DNA of 64,000 nt. Source: Pascua guehoae (lineage: Eukaryota; Basidiomycota; Tremellomycetes; Trichosporonales; Trichosporonaceae). Position numbers and translations under genes: made by a program. The stretch lies in assembly GCA_001600415.1 (NCBI GenBank), contig BCJX01000008.1, forward strand, positions 251,851 through 315,850, read 5' to 3'. Below are positions 12,042-22,807 of this stretch, in pieces; position 1 is the first letter of the stretch, and each line of letters starts with the position of its first letter. Under the pieces are notes generated by a model that was not told the origin of the DNA, did not search any database, and was given only the letters and a program-made list of their open reading frames with translations.

Positions 12042-13149
12042 TTGCTAGGACCATCGTGACGACGTATCATGCCATGCATGTTGTTCCCTACAGTAGTATC
12101 TTACAAAGTGCTCGAACTCGCTGGAGGTGTCAATTTGTTTGGGCCCAGCGGAACCAAACTGGGAATGTGCCACAACTTTGGGAGAGGTGACTCTGAACAC
12201 CCAAATGGTGATATTGGGCAGGCTTTGGATCACTCCAGGTCATCCTGGTCAGAGTGGTAACCATCTCGGGTGGTGCTGTAGGCAAAGGATCATTGTTAGG
12301 CCTGACTGTGTCCACGCCAGATCAGGCATGACCGGATGTCGGCCTCTGGCAGACCCAACTGTTTGCCTCGTCAAGGCGATTGCCACCTCCACCCAGTGAA
12401 CGGAATCGTCTTGCCTTGACCTGCTCATGGTCTGACCAAGCCTTCATCGATGCTTTGCCGCATGCTCCATCCGTGCTCGTGATTTGGGTGTGGGTGGAGC
12501 TGAGCTGTGCTTCAGCATGGGCTTTGTACGTGCGCGTCCTGTAGCTTGGCCAAAAAGGAGCGGCAAACTGGCAAGTGGTGTTTCGGGCCAAACTTCCCAA
12601 CCGGGTACTTGTCCATGTCATGTCGATGCCATTTGCCTTCTATCTAGGATACTACCATCAGCTGAGCCTCGACATGCATTCTTGGACTCCTCAGTGCAAG
12701 ACCATCCCGGTCCCTGACTAGAATATGGTTGCAGACAAAGAACAATGTGGCCGAAGTTGAACGACGAGTCCTGGAGCTTGCTCGAGTTCTGGGGGTTCAA
12801 GTTGGCTGGCGATTGTGCCGTCAACTGCGTCACCCGTCCAGATTGGGTCGACATTGTACTATCTCTCTTTCTCCCTTCCATCACACCACATTCTCCGCCC
12901 AACAGCATTCAGGACGCAGCGTTCTGCTCGTCGTGGTCTCTGGATCCTTGCTGCACTCGCAAGCAGTAACCATACAGTACACCACTGGACGCCTGCTGTC
13001 CTTCATCCTCATCCCCCCCATTTCGGGTCAGCGGTCAACCCGCCAGCCCCTTTGAATCACAACTAGGCGGGGCGCGTCTTCCTCACCACTGCTCTCTCTC
13101 TCTGTCCGACCCGCGTCCGTCAACTCCACCACATCGGGTCCTGTCGCGC
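12042..13149. other. intergenic, no gene supported
   Basis: Lies between eIF3b and SNT2, both rightward, so it contains the eIF3b 3' end and the SNT2 promoter. Short open frames show no domain. C/T-rich sequence with CTCTCTCTCT lies just upstream of the SNT2 ATG at about 13090-13101. Confidence 0.55.
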
Positions 13150-16100
13150 ATGTCGTCCCGCGCCTCGGACATGGCGCAGCAGGGCTTTACCGTCAAGTCG
13201 GCCAAGGCTGCAAACGGCGAAGTAGTCCACATCAACGGTAAGCTTGCTCCTCGTTGCCCGGCCGCAATGGATGTGAACTGACCACCCCTCAGACCACGTC
13301 TACATCTCACTACCATGGTCGGAACGCGACGGTGAGCAATCTTCCTCGCTACGTCTTGCCCGCCAGCGCAACCCACTGACCACCCACCCACAGGCACGCC
13401 GTACAACATTGCGCGCATCCTCGAGTTTGTCCCGCCCAGCGCGGCGCACAAGAAGAGCTCCAAATCGGGCGCGCACGAGTTGCACGTCCGCCTCGCGCTC
13501 TACTATCGTCCCAACGACGTAAGTGTCCTCCTTTCAGTGGGGGCGACGTGAGCGTCTAGCCAGCCGAGGGCCTGTCTCGCCGCTCTATGCAGCTCTGCGT
13601 CAGCTGCCCGAGGTACCAGAATCCATCCCCCCACCGACATCCATCAGGCCCTGCAGAACCCAATAAACTGACCCAGACCAGATTTCAGGACGCGCCCTCT
13701 CCGACTTTCGCCTCCTCATGGGGGCTATCCACACCATTGTCGAGCCCATCTCTGTCATCCGCGGCAAATGCTATGTCCGGCACAAGGACAAGATTGAGGA
13801 TCTCATCAAGTGGAAGCATACACCAGACCACTTTTACTTTGTCAAGTTCTTCGACCCGTACATTAAGCGAGAGTATGAAGTCCTCCGCACCGCCAACGTC
13901 AATAACAGTGCGTCAAACCTTTGAAAGTGCAGGTGGTCGTCGTGCCAACGGTCATTGCAACCTGCAACACAAAGCACAAAGGCACACTTCTGACACCAAC
14001 CCCAGTCCCACCACATGTCAAAGAGGTCCTTCTCTCCCGCTACGAGTACCTCCTCTGCGAAAAGGAGATGGTCTCCGACCTGCTCGATGCATACCGCTCC
14101 TGTTGCGTGTGCGACCAATGGGCTGCGAGCCAGGACACTGTCCGCTGCGAGTGAGTTTGAGTTCTCCCCAACACGTACCCATGACGAGTCTTCAACCCCA
14201 CCATTCTGACAACCCACAGGCTATGCAAACAGTTCTACCACATGAAGTGCCTCACTCCGCCGCTCTCGGCGAAACCGGCCAAGGGCTACTCGTGGGCGTG
14301 TCTTGCATGCACGATCCAGCGCCGCAAGGATGTCGAGTCGGAAAAGTACCGCTTCACCTCTAACGGCGGATCGGCGCCGCCGCGCTCAAAGGCAAACGTC
14401 AAGAGGGAAAAGGCCGTGATCAGCAACACCCCCGATGTCATGTTCCGTGGATGGCCATGGCGATACTTTGGGTGCGCTGATGTCGTGTGTTCGACCGCTG
14501 ACAGCGACGCAGACTGTACACGCGAGCAGAAGACACGCTCAGTACCGAAGACCTCATCTTCCCCCGCTCCGTCACGCGTGTCGGCACAAAGTTCCAGGCA
14601 AATGTCATGTCGTGGGAGGAGCAGCAGGAGGCCGAGCGGCGCCGTCACGCCTCTGATCTCGACGCCGGGCCGTCGAGGCTGATCCGTGAGTGGTTAAAAC
14701 TATACATTGCTAACCACTTCAGTGGAGCGCGGCTTTGACCCAGGAGAAGACAAGCATGACCCGACAATCACTCTGCTGAGCAAGCCGAGTGCTGACCGTT
14801 AGTTGGGCTGTTTCCGATGGTCAACTAACATCAGTGTCCGCATTCATGGAAGATGTACGCCAGCTCAAGATGCCCATACCGGCCTTCGACGTCAGGAGAC
14901 TGAACCGGGCCATCGAAGCGTACACTACGATGGGAAGGGACAAGGCGCTCAAGTACATGCAGTCTCTGAAGCTGGCAGACTTCAACCCTATTGAGGTGAG
15001 CTTATCTACAAGGATACTAAGCTCACACCACAGTGGACACCAGAAGAAGAACACACACTGGAAGCCGAGTTTGCCAAGTTTGGTGGACTAAACGCGCATG
15101 CGGCTGGCAAGGTGCTGGGCAAGCGTCCGTCCGAGGTGGTGCGGTTCACGTACATGTGGAAGAACAAAAAGTTCAAGGCCGAGAACGAGCTCTACCGGCA
15201 ACACCGCAAAGTGCACGCTGCACACGGCAGACGGACGGAGACGCTCGGCCCACCGCCAATCGTTGGCAAGGTCCGGTCGCGGGCCGAGTCCGAAGTGTCA
15301 GACGATGAGGGATCGCTGTACAATGCGTCGTTCGTGAGCACCAACCGGTTGCAGTGCGCGGCCTGCTCGACACGCATCTCCAACGTCTGGTGGCGGTGTC
15401 CTCGTACGGTGCAGGGCAACGCCATGTGCGAGTCGTGCGGGTAAGTCAAAGCAGGCAAAGGCAGCGGTGGATCTGTCTGACTTCTAGATCAAATTACCGC
15501 AAGTACGGCGTCATTTCGTTTGCCAAGGCCGACGACGCAAAGAAGGAGCTCAAGAAGGAGCCACGACAAGGCCGCCGCAAGGGCGACACCGGCAGCGGCA
15601 CGTCGACGCCCGCCCCGCAGGGACCACCCAAGCTGCCGCCGTGTGCGTGCTGCAAGAAGATGGAGCCCAAGGCGTCGATTGCGCGTTGCAAGACGTGTAC
15701 CTTTAGTGTTCACTCTGGTGCGTTCACTTGAACATAGCGTGCTGGGCAGCCCAACTGACGACCAGGATGCTACGGAATCGCACCCCAGGACATGGGCCCC
15801 GAATGGGAATGCGAGCTGTGCAGCAACGTGCACCTCGAGGAGAGCCATCTGGAGCCACGCTGTGTTCTGTGCCCACGCGATGCGTCTGCACTTACGACCA
15901 AGCAGAGGAACAAGAAGCCACAGGGCGACTTTGACCTGTTGTCTGCGCTCAAGCCGACAGAGGGATGTCGCTGGGCGCACATTCTCTGCTCGGCGTGGGC
16001 ACCCGAGGTTCAGTATGCAAACGGCACGACGCTCAAGACGGTCGAGGGAATCAGCTCCATTGCCGACGAGCGCTGGGCGGCGGTGAGTATCCAGCAGTTT

Positions 16101-16654
16101 CCATCCTGGTTCACCACTGACTCCAGACGTGCACGCTCTGCGGCCAGTCGGACGGCGCGACCATCTCGTGCAGCGACTGCGAGGTTCCGTTCCACGCGTC
16201 GTGCGCGTGGACGGCAGGCTACCGCTTTGGCTTCGAGTTTAGCCTCGCCAAGCCTGGTCGACGCGAGGTGGTGACGATTGCGCGGTTCAAGGAGGAAGCC
16301 GGGGTCATGACGGCGTCGTGCTGGTGCAAGACGCACGACATTGACCCGGCAAGGGCAGTGTACGACATGTTCGAGGTCGACCCGGACCAGGGCGAAAACG
16401 CCCTCCAGATCTATACCGCGGGGTACAAGACGGTCGCCGCCAATGACCAGTTTGCCCTCCTCCGCAAGGCCACGCGCCTCGACCGCTTTGCCCTGCCCGA
16501 GACGCGCGAGGCGCACGCCCACGAGTGCGAGCGCTGCGGCGTCGACGTGTCCCCGCGCTGGCATGGCGGCAAGGGCCACGAGGTGTGCCACCTATGCTGG
16601 TCAAAGGACCGGCCGCCCAACCCCGCCACTGCGGCCGTCCAGGTCGCAGCGTAA
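13150..16654 (+). CDS. SNT2: Snt2-type BAH-PHD-SANT chromatin reader
   Basis: Thirteen exons (13150-13237, 13293-13331, 13394-13518, 13682-13907, 14006-14150, 14220-14471, 14513-14685, 14723-14797, 14835-14995, 15034-15440, 15488-15717, 15766-16082, 16127-16654) sum to 921 residues. Order of domains: BAH about 30-170 (HVYISLPWSERDGTPYNIAR, VRHKDKIEDL), PHD about 180-240 (CCVCDQW, CKQFYHMKCL, CLAC), a SANT/Myb repeat from about 429 (WTPEEEHTLEAEFAKFGG, VLGKRPSEVVRFTYMWK), a GATA-like zinc finger (CAACSTRISNVWWRCP, CESCG), a second PHD (CACCKKMEPKASIARCKTC) and an extended PHD (CVLCPRD, GCRWAHILCSAWAPEV, CTLCGQSDGATISC). This matches Snt2 of yeast Snt2C and fission yeast Lid2 complexes, which read histone H3 and recruit deacetylase or demethylase. 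Nuclear. The fourth exon acceptor was chosen so that the BAH strand ISGRALSDFRLLMGAI stays in frame. Confidence 0.93.
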
Positions 16655-17389
16655 CATCTGTTGTATGCATCCGTGTGCTGTCGAGTTGGGGTGTGTGGCG
16701 TTTTCTCCTGAAGTTCGTCGAGTCCGTCGAGTTTGTGTTCTCGTGTGTGTTCTCGCGTGTGTTCTCGTGTGTGTTCTCGTGTGTGTTCTCGTGTGTTCTC
16801 CTGTGTGCTCTCCTGTATGTTCTCCTGTGTGTTCTCACGTACGTCTCCTAGAGTGCATGTACGAGAGCGCCTTCTCGACGCCTCGAGTCCGTCTCCGTCA
16901 TCCATTCATCTGAGCCCATCTATCGGTCGTGGGACACGTTGACGTGTGAGTCTCAACAGGCCATCGGGGGGCATCACCGCTGCCCGCATCACTGCGGGGA
17001 TCGAGGACGTAGTGCGCAGATACCCCGTGGACGCGTTTAGTTCGGACAGTCATTGCACACGCCGCAGCTAGTCGATTGTATCTTGAGTCCCGGCAGCCAG
17101 TGAAGACCGACAGCTCGACGTCATGACGCCCAGACTCGATGTTTAGTTTTCCCAGTCATGGTCCCAATGTTCCACTGGTATGCTGACCATGCCACCACCA
17201 AAGGGCGCACACCGCGATGCAAGCATGGATACGACCGTCCCCCCGGGGCATAGTACAGAGTACACTCGATAGAGTACTCGAGGCCACGACGTGGGAGTGA
17301 GCCCTACCGCCCGACGCACGTCCCATGCATGAATACGAGTTACAGTAGTGACTCCCCCCCACCCCCAATGCCCCCCTCCCCCTACAACC
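16655..17389. other. intergenic between convergent genes with low-complexity tract
   Basis: SNT2 and the zinc-cluster factor converge on this stretch, so it holds two 3' ends. A degenerate 12-bp repeat (GTGTTCTCGTGT units) fills about 16735-16840. C-rich runs occur near 17354-17400. No gene seen. Confidence 0.55.
16735..16840. repeat. degenerate tandem repeat, GTGTTCTCGTGT unit
   Basis: About nine imperfect copies of a GTGTTCTC core with 4-nt variable spacers. It lies about 80 nt after the SNT2 stop and is probably in its 3' UTR. Confidence 0.75.
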
Positions 17390-20300
17390 CTACCCCTCCG
17401 TATCAAAAAAGTCACGAAAGAGCGTCTCCCACTCCAGCCAATCGCCCGGCAGCACATTCTGGATCGCAAGCGTAAACGGCAGCGGCAGCGCCTGGCCCGT
17501 ATACGGATCCGACACGTCGACCATGTCGTTATTGTCCCCCGGGAGGGGCGTGCCCCTGACGCGGGCGCGGAGTGTTTCGAGCGTCTTGAGGGCTTCATAG
17601 TTTGACGTGGTCGAGCCGCCCATGAGGGCTGTGGAGCGCAGGACGCCGACCATGGCGTCGAGGGCGGCGAGGTGGCGGGGCGTCTCGGGGCAGGTGGGGA
17701 CGGCGAGGAGGTAGTAGCCCATTAAGAGGGGGGGGGTGAAGACTTTCCTGTGGGTTAGGGGGGGGNNNNNNNNNNNNNNNNNNNNNNNNNNNNNNNNNNN
17801 NNNNNNNNNNNNNNNNNNNNNNNNNNNNNNNNNNNNNNGTGGGTTGGGGTGGGGTAGTTTGGGGGATGGGTGGGGGTTGTTGGGGAGTGGATGTGTGAAC
17901 GGTGCGTGCAAGCTGGGTCGAACTCAGGCCGGAGACCTGGGGACAACTCAAGCTAGACGCCGAGTCTGGCAGGACAGAAGCCGGCTCCAGGCCTGGCCAA
18001 GACAAAGGCTGGGCACCAATCCCAACCACAGCAGAAGCTGGTCCCAAGCCTGGTGACAGCAGAAGCTCAGTCTCGATCGTGGCAACAGCAGCCGTTGGCC
18101 TGAACGCTTGCCAACCGCAGGTGGCAAAATCAGCAGCCCGGTCTCGATGCTGGCACCGACAAGATACAAATGCCGAGCCGCAGGACAGACTCTGCCGAGG
18201 GGCCACGTCGGGCCAGACATGTTTGCACGCCAGAGTAGACATGAGATGAGCCTGGATACGATACAGGTGCGCTCGGAAAGTCGTGAGACTGCCACCGTGA
18301 GGCTCGATCGCGTAGCAATCTCACGACTTTCCGGATGCACCTGTACAAGACTCATAGAGTGCAAAGTGAACCCAGGAACACCAACGACACGAGTCTAGAT
18401 CCGGCCCCACGTACATTGTATAAGTCCACAGGCCCGACGACGGGGCGTCGACATAGTCGAAAATGACAAACGTCATGAGTGCGCGGGTACAGTCTGCGAG
18501 GCGATGGCCGGCCTCGATGGCCTTTACGAGCGCGAGCGAGACAATGGTGGGGTCTGGCGAGGAAAAGTACTGGTGGTAGAGCTGGACGCGCAGGTCGTGG
18601 GCCGAGACTTCAATCGCGCACGCTTGCATGTATACCCAGTGCGGCATGCCGGGCTGGCGCGAGCCGGCCATGGTGAGGTGTGCGGGCAGGTTGGTCAGGT
18701 AGCTCGCAATGAGCGCCTCGGCCTGCTCCCAGCGTTCCGGTAAGGGCATGCTCTCGTCGCTCATGATGCGCTTGCGCTGCATTAGGAGGTTGACCATGTC
18801 GGCCTTGGAGTCAATGTAGCCCCATTCAGTCAGCGCGTCCCGGTTGACGGTCGGCGCGACAGAGTCGATCACGTCGAGCTGAGCATCCGAGATTATAAGT
18901 GGGCGCGGGACGACGTGGATCTCGAGCTCGCTGTGGATGTATAGTCGGTCGGCCATGAGACTGGGGTTAGCGCAAGACCGGATATTTGACAACCTGCTGA
19001 GGGGACTGTTGTTCCCACACCAACAGCTGACCACCACGTCCGCCGGCTACTCAACAATGTCCACACGCCGACATGCCCACAGCGGCACTCACTATCTTTG
19101 GATGAGAATATGGTACCATACCCTACGCCGCTGCTCGCGCTCAAACGGCGTCTCACCGGGCTGGTCGCGATGGAGCCCAATGAGCAGTGCGGCATGGTAC
19201 GCCCTCCCGAGCTCGAGAAAAAGGCATGCGGGGCTGGCGGTGCCGCCGCCGAGACGCGCACACGCACCGACAAGCAGGGCGTGGACGTAGTCGAGATTGT
19301 ACGCGCTCTGGGCGTCGCACAGACTAATCAGGCTTGTGCTGAGGGCGATAATGTGGCGCTCGGCATCGATGCGATCCGGCGACGTCGACAGTGTAATGGC
19401 CGTACAGAGGCACTCGGACAGCAAGGCGAGAAAGGGTGCGTCCGACAGCTCGGCGTGTGGGAGGCGGTCAATGGCCGCCTCGGCCCGCCGCATAAAGCTC
19501 GGCGCGTGCGTGAGGCGGAACATGATGTCAAAGTTCATAAAGTCGGCGAGCAGCCGGCGGCACTCTGCGCGTGATGGAAAGAGGTCCATCAACGTGCCCA
19601 GGTCGGATGGAAAGGCCGGCACGTACGCCCGCACGGGCGGCAAAGCAGAGGTCAGGCCCTCGGCGACGTGGTAGCGTGCCTTTGTACCAGTGGTGTCACC
19701 GGTGACTCTGGCACCAGCGGCGGTGACTGCACCGTCGGTGCCACCGTGATCTTCACGTGTCACCGATCCCGAACTGTGTGTTAGAGTGATCGATCGCGCG
19801 CTTATGTGAGTGTGTCACCTCGGCGCCGCCACGCCTCGAATCGAGACGCACACAGGCCGACAGGCACCATCTGCGCCAGTCTGGTCCCACCCCACTCCTC
19901 CATTGCCGCACATCAGTGTCATGTTGCAGCGACCTCGGTGACATGTAAGGAGGTGAGTTGGATTCTGTACCCTGCTTTGGTTTCCACCCCGTCACCGCAT
20001 TGGTTTCCAACCCGGGTACCCAGCCAACATGCTGACATCATGCCAGCGCCGCGTCACACAATGTTCCCCAACATTCATGTGTGCTCCAGAACCCGCGCCC
20101 GAATCACACTCACCTTTCATACGCCCACTGATCGTACTCGCATCGATCCTCGACCCCGCCGCGCACACACCCCGCACATGGTCGCCCTTGGTCGCATCGC
20201 TGCTTCAACCGCCGGCATCGCAAGCAGGCGATTACGGCCCGCGGCTGGCTCCCCGATGTCCCATTCGTCCTTGCTGTATCCCGTCCGACACTCGATGATC

Positions 20301-20562
20301 GCGAGGCATCACCCCGGCGTCGGATGTTATCCCCACTGGGAATGTCAGGACATGTCGAGTCGTTTTCGGCACAACCACAACCACAGCACGGGCTAAAGCA
20401 AGGTCCAAGACGTGCTTACGGGTAAATGCATCGCTCGAGCTGGTTTGACTCGACACAGCCTGTGCATGGCTGTCGCCGGTCGCACTTGAGCTTGTGCTCG
20501 CGACATCGCTGGCAGGTGCGGATGGCGCGTTGCTTGCGTGGGCGAAGGGGTGGGTCGGACAT
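17390..20562 (-). CDS. transcription factor with two Zn(II)2Cys6 clusters
   Basis: Five exons (20420-20562, 20114-20335, 19093-19773, 18415-18960, 17390-17747) encode 649 residues. Exon 1 carries a zinc cluster with Cys at 17, 20, 27, 33, 36 and 45; exon 2 carries a second with Cys at 85, 88, 95, 101, 104 and 113. Both have spacing C-x2-C-x6-C-x5-C-x2-C-x8-C and share flanking residues (CRxxK, CD, PCxGCV, RCxY), pointing to an internal duplication. A Ser/Thr-rich linker leads to a fungal-specific TF middle homology region (FPSRAECRRLLADFMNFDIM, FLELGRAYHAALLIGLHRD, REQRRRVWYHIL, then LVQ-like helices to the C-terminus). Intron 4 is unusually long (667 nt) and contains a sequence gap and an inverted-repeat element. 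It faces an MFS gene across 671 nt and is a candidate regulator of it. Nuclear DNA-binding factor; target unknown. Confidence 0.85.
17766..17838. other. assembly gap (73 N) inside intron 4 of the zinc-cluster factor
   Basis: Seventy-three undetermined bases interrupt a G-rich tract on the plus strand. The gap begins 19 nt into the intron from its 3' splice site, so no coding exon is lost in my model. The flanking G runs make a sequencing or assembly failure likely. Confidence 0.95.
18262..18345. mobile_element. 84-bp inverted-repeat element (MITE-like, copy A)
   Basis: Left arm 18262-18292 and right arm 18315-18345 are reverse complements at 27 of 31 positions, separated by 22 nt. The outer ends read TACAGGTGC and GCACCTGTA, so the element proper (CAGG..CCTG) could be bordered by TA dinucleotides as in Tc1/mariner-type insertions. 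A related pair of arms occurs at 58.6 kb. It sits in an intron of the zinc-cluster factor and cannot encode a protein. Being a non-autonomous transposon is an inference from the arms and the second copy. Confidence 0.6.
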
Positions 20563-21233
20563 ACGGTAGAGTCGAGTTTTGTTGTGGAGTGGAGTGGGAG
20601 TGGTGAGGTGCAAGCGTCGGGAGACGGCCGAGATGCCGACCATAAAGTGGGTGGAAGGGCAGTGGTACAGTGGTACACAGGGCACTAACCCACGGCCGAA
20701 ACGCCGAGTGGCACGCACACGCCACGCCCCATTTCGACTTTTCGAGCCTGGCCCACGGTCCGCACCAGCCCACAGACCACACCTCAATTAAAAAGACTGG
20801 AAAGAAGAAGAAAAAAAACTCGACCAACCATGCCAACGTGGGCAACGTGGATATCAGGGAATGGATCATCGTGCGGCGCGTGCTCATGCATGGGCCGCAC
20901 GCAATCAGACTAACTCCGGGCGCCTCCGGCGGCAGTCTCGAAAGATAACTGGCCTGCCGCAAACATGATACATGACCCGCGCCGGTCTCTCGGCCTGAAC
21001 CAGGAACACGCCAAAGTTTGATACGCGCCCACGTGCCCGGCATCTCGGCCGGACGACCGGCGACGCGCTTGGTTTCTCTCCCCTCTACCAAACTTTTGGT
21101 CCATCCCGCACCGTCTGCTCTACCAAACTAGTGTCCAGTCGAGTCGTGCTGGCCTGCGTACTCACATAAAAAGGAACAGAGATGCACGGCGTCTTAACTC
21201 TAACCTAAAAGTTTACATACAAACGTCACAGCC
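20563..21233. other. divergent promoter between zinc-cluster factor and MFS transporter
   Basis: 671 nt separate the two start codons. A poly-A run lies at about 20799-20818 and a TATA-like CATAAAAAGG at about 21165-21174, some 60 nt before the MFS ATG. CGG triplets, the half-site of many zinc-cluster factors, occur several times (for example in CTCCGGGCGCCTCCGGCGG at about 20914), but in such GC-rich DNA this is weak evidence. Confidence 0.5.
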
Positions 21234-22807
21234 ATGGTGTCTGACAAGGAGATTCCACAAGTCACGAGCTGCTCGTCGACCGACACGGCCATCGAGGTGA
21301 CGATCAAGCCGTCCGAGGTTCCGACCAAGGGCAGCGACAATGCCCATGTTCCGGCCAAGGCGGGCTCGGACACGGACTCTGAAGACTATGCCAAATTCCT
21401 CGCCGTTCCGTTTCCCAAAGAGATCCCAGCAGTCACCAGCTGCTCTTCGACCGATACCGCCATCGAAATCGATCCTCCGGCCAAGGCCGGCGATGACGAC
21501 GACGACGACACCGCCGACGGGGGCGTCAAGGGGTGGATGACGATTGCGGGCGCCTTCTGCGCCATGTTTGTCCAGTTTGGCCTCAACAATTCGTTTGGCG
21601 TCTTCCAGGCATACTACGAGACACACCAGCTGCAGGCCTACTCGAGCGACATGATCGGGTGGCTCGCTGGTGTCCAGCAGTTTCTCTTCCTTTTCGGCGT
21701 GAGTGGCACACCTTATTCTCTTTTGTCGCATTCATGACTGACCTCCAAGGGCCTGATTACCGGACGAATGCTCGACGCGTACGGTGTCCTCGCCTGCCTG
21801 GTCCCCGGGTCGATCCTCCTCGTGCTCAGCCTCATGATGACGTCCGTGTGCCGCGAGTACTACCAGTTTATGCTCGGCCAGAGCGTCCTCTTTGGTATCG
21901 GTGCCGCCCTCATCTTCTCGCCCATCATGTCGGTCCCCTCGCAGTGGTTTCCGAAACGGCGCGCAATGGCAACGGCGATCGCCATGTGCGGCTCGGGGCT
22001 GGGCGGCACACTCTGGCCGATCGCCCTGCAGGGCCTCATTGCCAAAGTCGGGTTTGGGTGGGCGCTGCGCATCGCCGGCTTCATCTCGCTCGCCCTGCTC
22101 ACCGTCGCATGCGTCCTCGTGCGCAACCGGTACCCCCGCCGCGCACCGGCGCCGTTCATGGGCACCCTGTCGTGCTTCAAGGACGTCACCTGGTGTCTCA
22201 TGTCGTTTGGCTCGGCTATTGCTACCATGGGGTGAGTATCTCGACGTACCATTTTTTCTTTTCGCCTAACACACCCAGATGCTTTATGCCTCTCTTCTAC
22301 ATCAGCTTCCGTGCGGACCAGTTGGGAGCATCGACGGCCCTCTCATTCTACATGGTCTCGATCATGAACGCATCGTCGACCATCGGCCGCCTCGGCGCCA
22401 GTCTCGGCGACTACACTGGCCGCTTTAACCTCAACATTGTCGCCACGACCATTGTCGGCATTCTCCTCTGCTCATTCTGGGTAGCACTCGACTCGGTCAA
22501 CGAGCTCATCGGCTTTGCCGCAGTGTACGGCCCCGTCCTCGGCCTCCTCTTCAGCCTCAACGCACCGTGCGCCGCGCAGATTAGCAAACCCCACGAGGTC
22601 GGCGCACGGGTCGGCATGATGTTTGCCGTCAATGCGCCGTTCAACCTCGTCGCTGTCCCCATCAACGGCGCAATTGTGTCCCGCTTCATCGGTCAGGCAG
22701 GGTTCAAGTACTGCGGTGCCTTCAGTGGGGCTTGCTGCCTCGCGGGCGCGGCTCTCATTCTCATGGCCAAGTTGCGCGTCGACCCCAGGCTGCTTGCAAA
22801 GGTCTAG
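21234..22807 (+). CDS. MFS transporter, monocarboxylate (MCT/MCH) type
   Basis: Three exons (21234-21698, 21750-22231, 22279-22807) give 491 residues. About 95 hydrophilic residues precede the membrane domain, which starts at GWMTIAGAFCAMFVQFGLNN and runs through roughly twelve segments (SILLVLSLMMTSVCREYY, MLGQSVLFGIGAALIFSP, ALRIAGFISLALLTVACVL, IVATTIVGILLCSFWVALD, LAGAALILMAKLRVDP). Motifs such as SFGVFQAYYE, GMCGSGLGGTLWP-like loops (seen as AMCGSGLGGTLWP) and QWFPKRRAMA are typical of fungal monocarboxylate-permease-like proteins of the plasma membrane. The N-terminus holds a duplicated motif (KEIPQVTSCSSTDTAIE and KEIPAVTSCSSTDTAIE). Substrate cannot be read from sequence; the family ranges from carboxylates to riboflavin. 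The gene faces the zinc-cluster factor. Confidence 0.9.

Noticed and set aside
17748..17766. TTAGGGGG string next to the N gap, resembling a tremellomycete telomere repeat
   Set aside because: Only one unit is present, and on the coding strand it is explained as the branch site and pyrimidine tract (CCCCCCCTAACCCACAG) of an intron.
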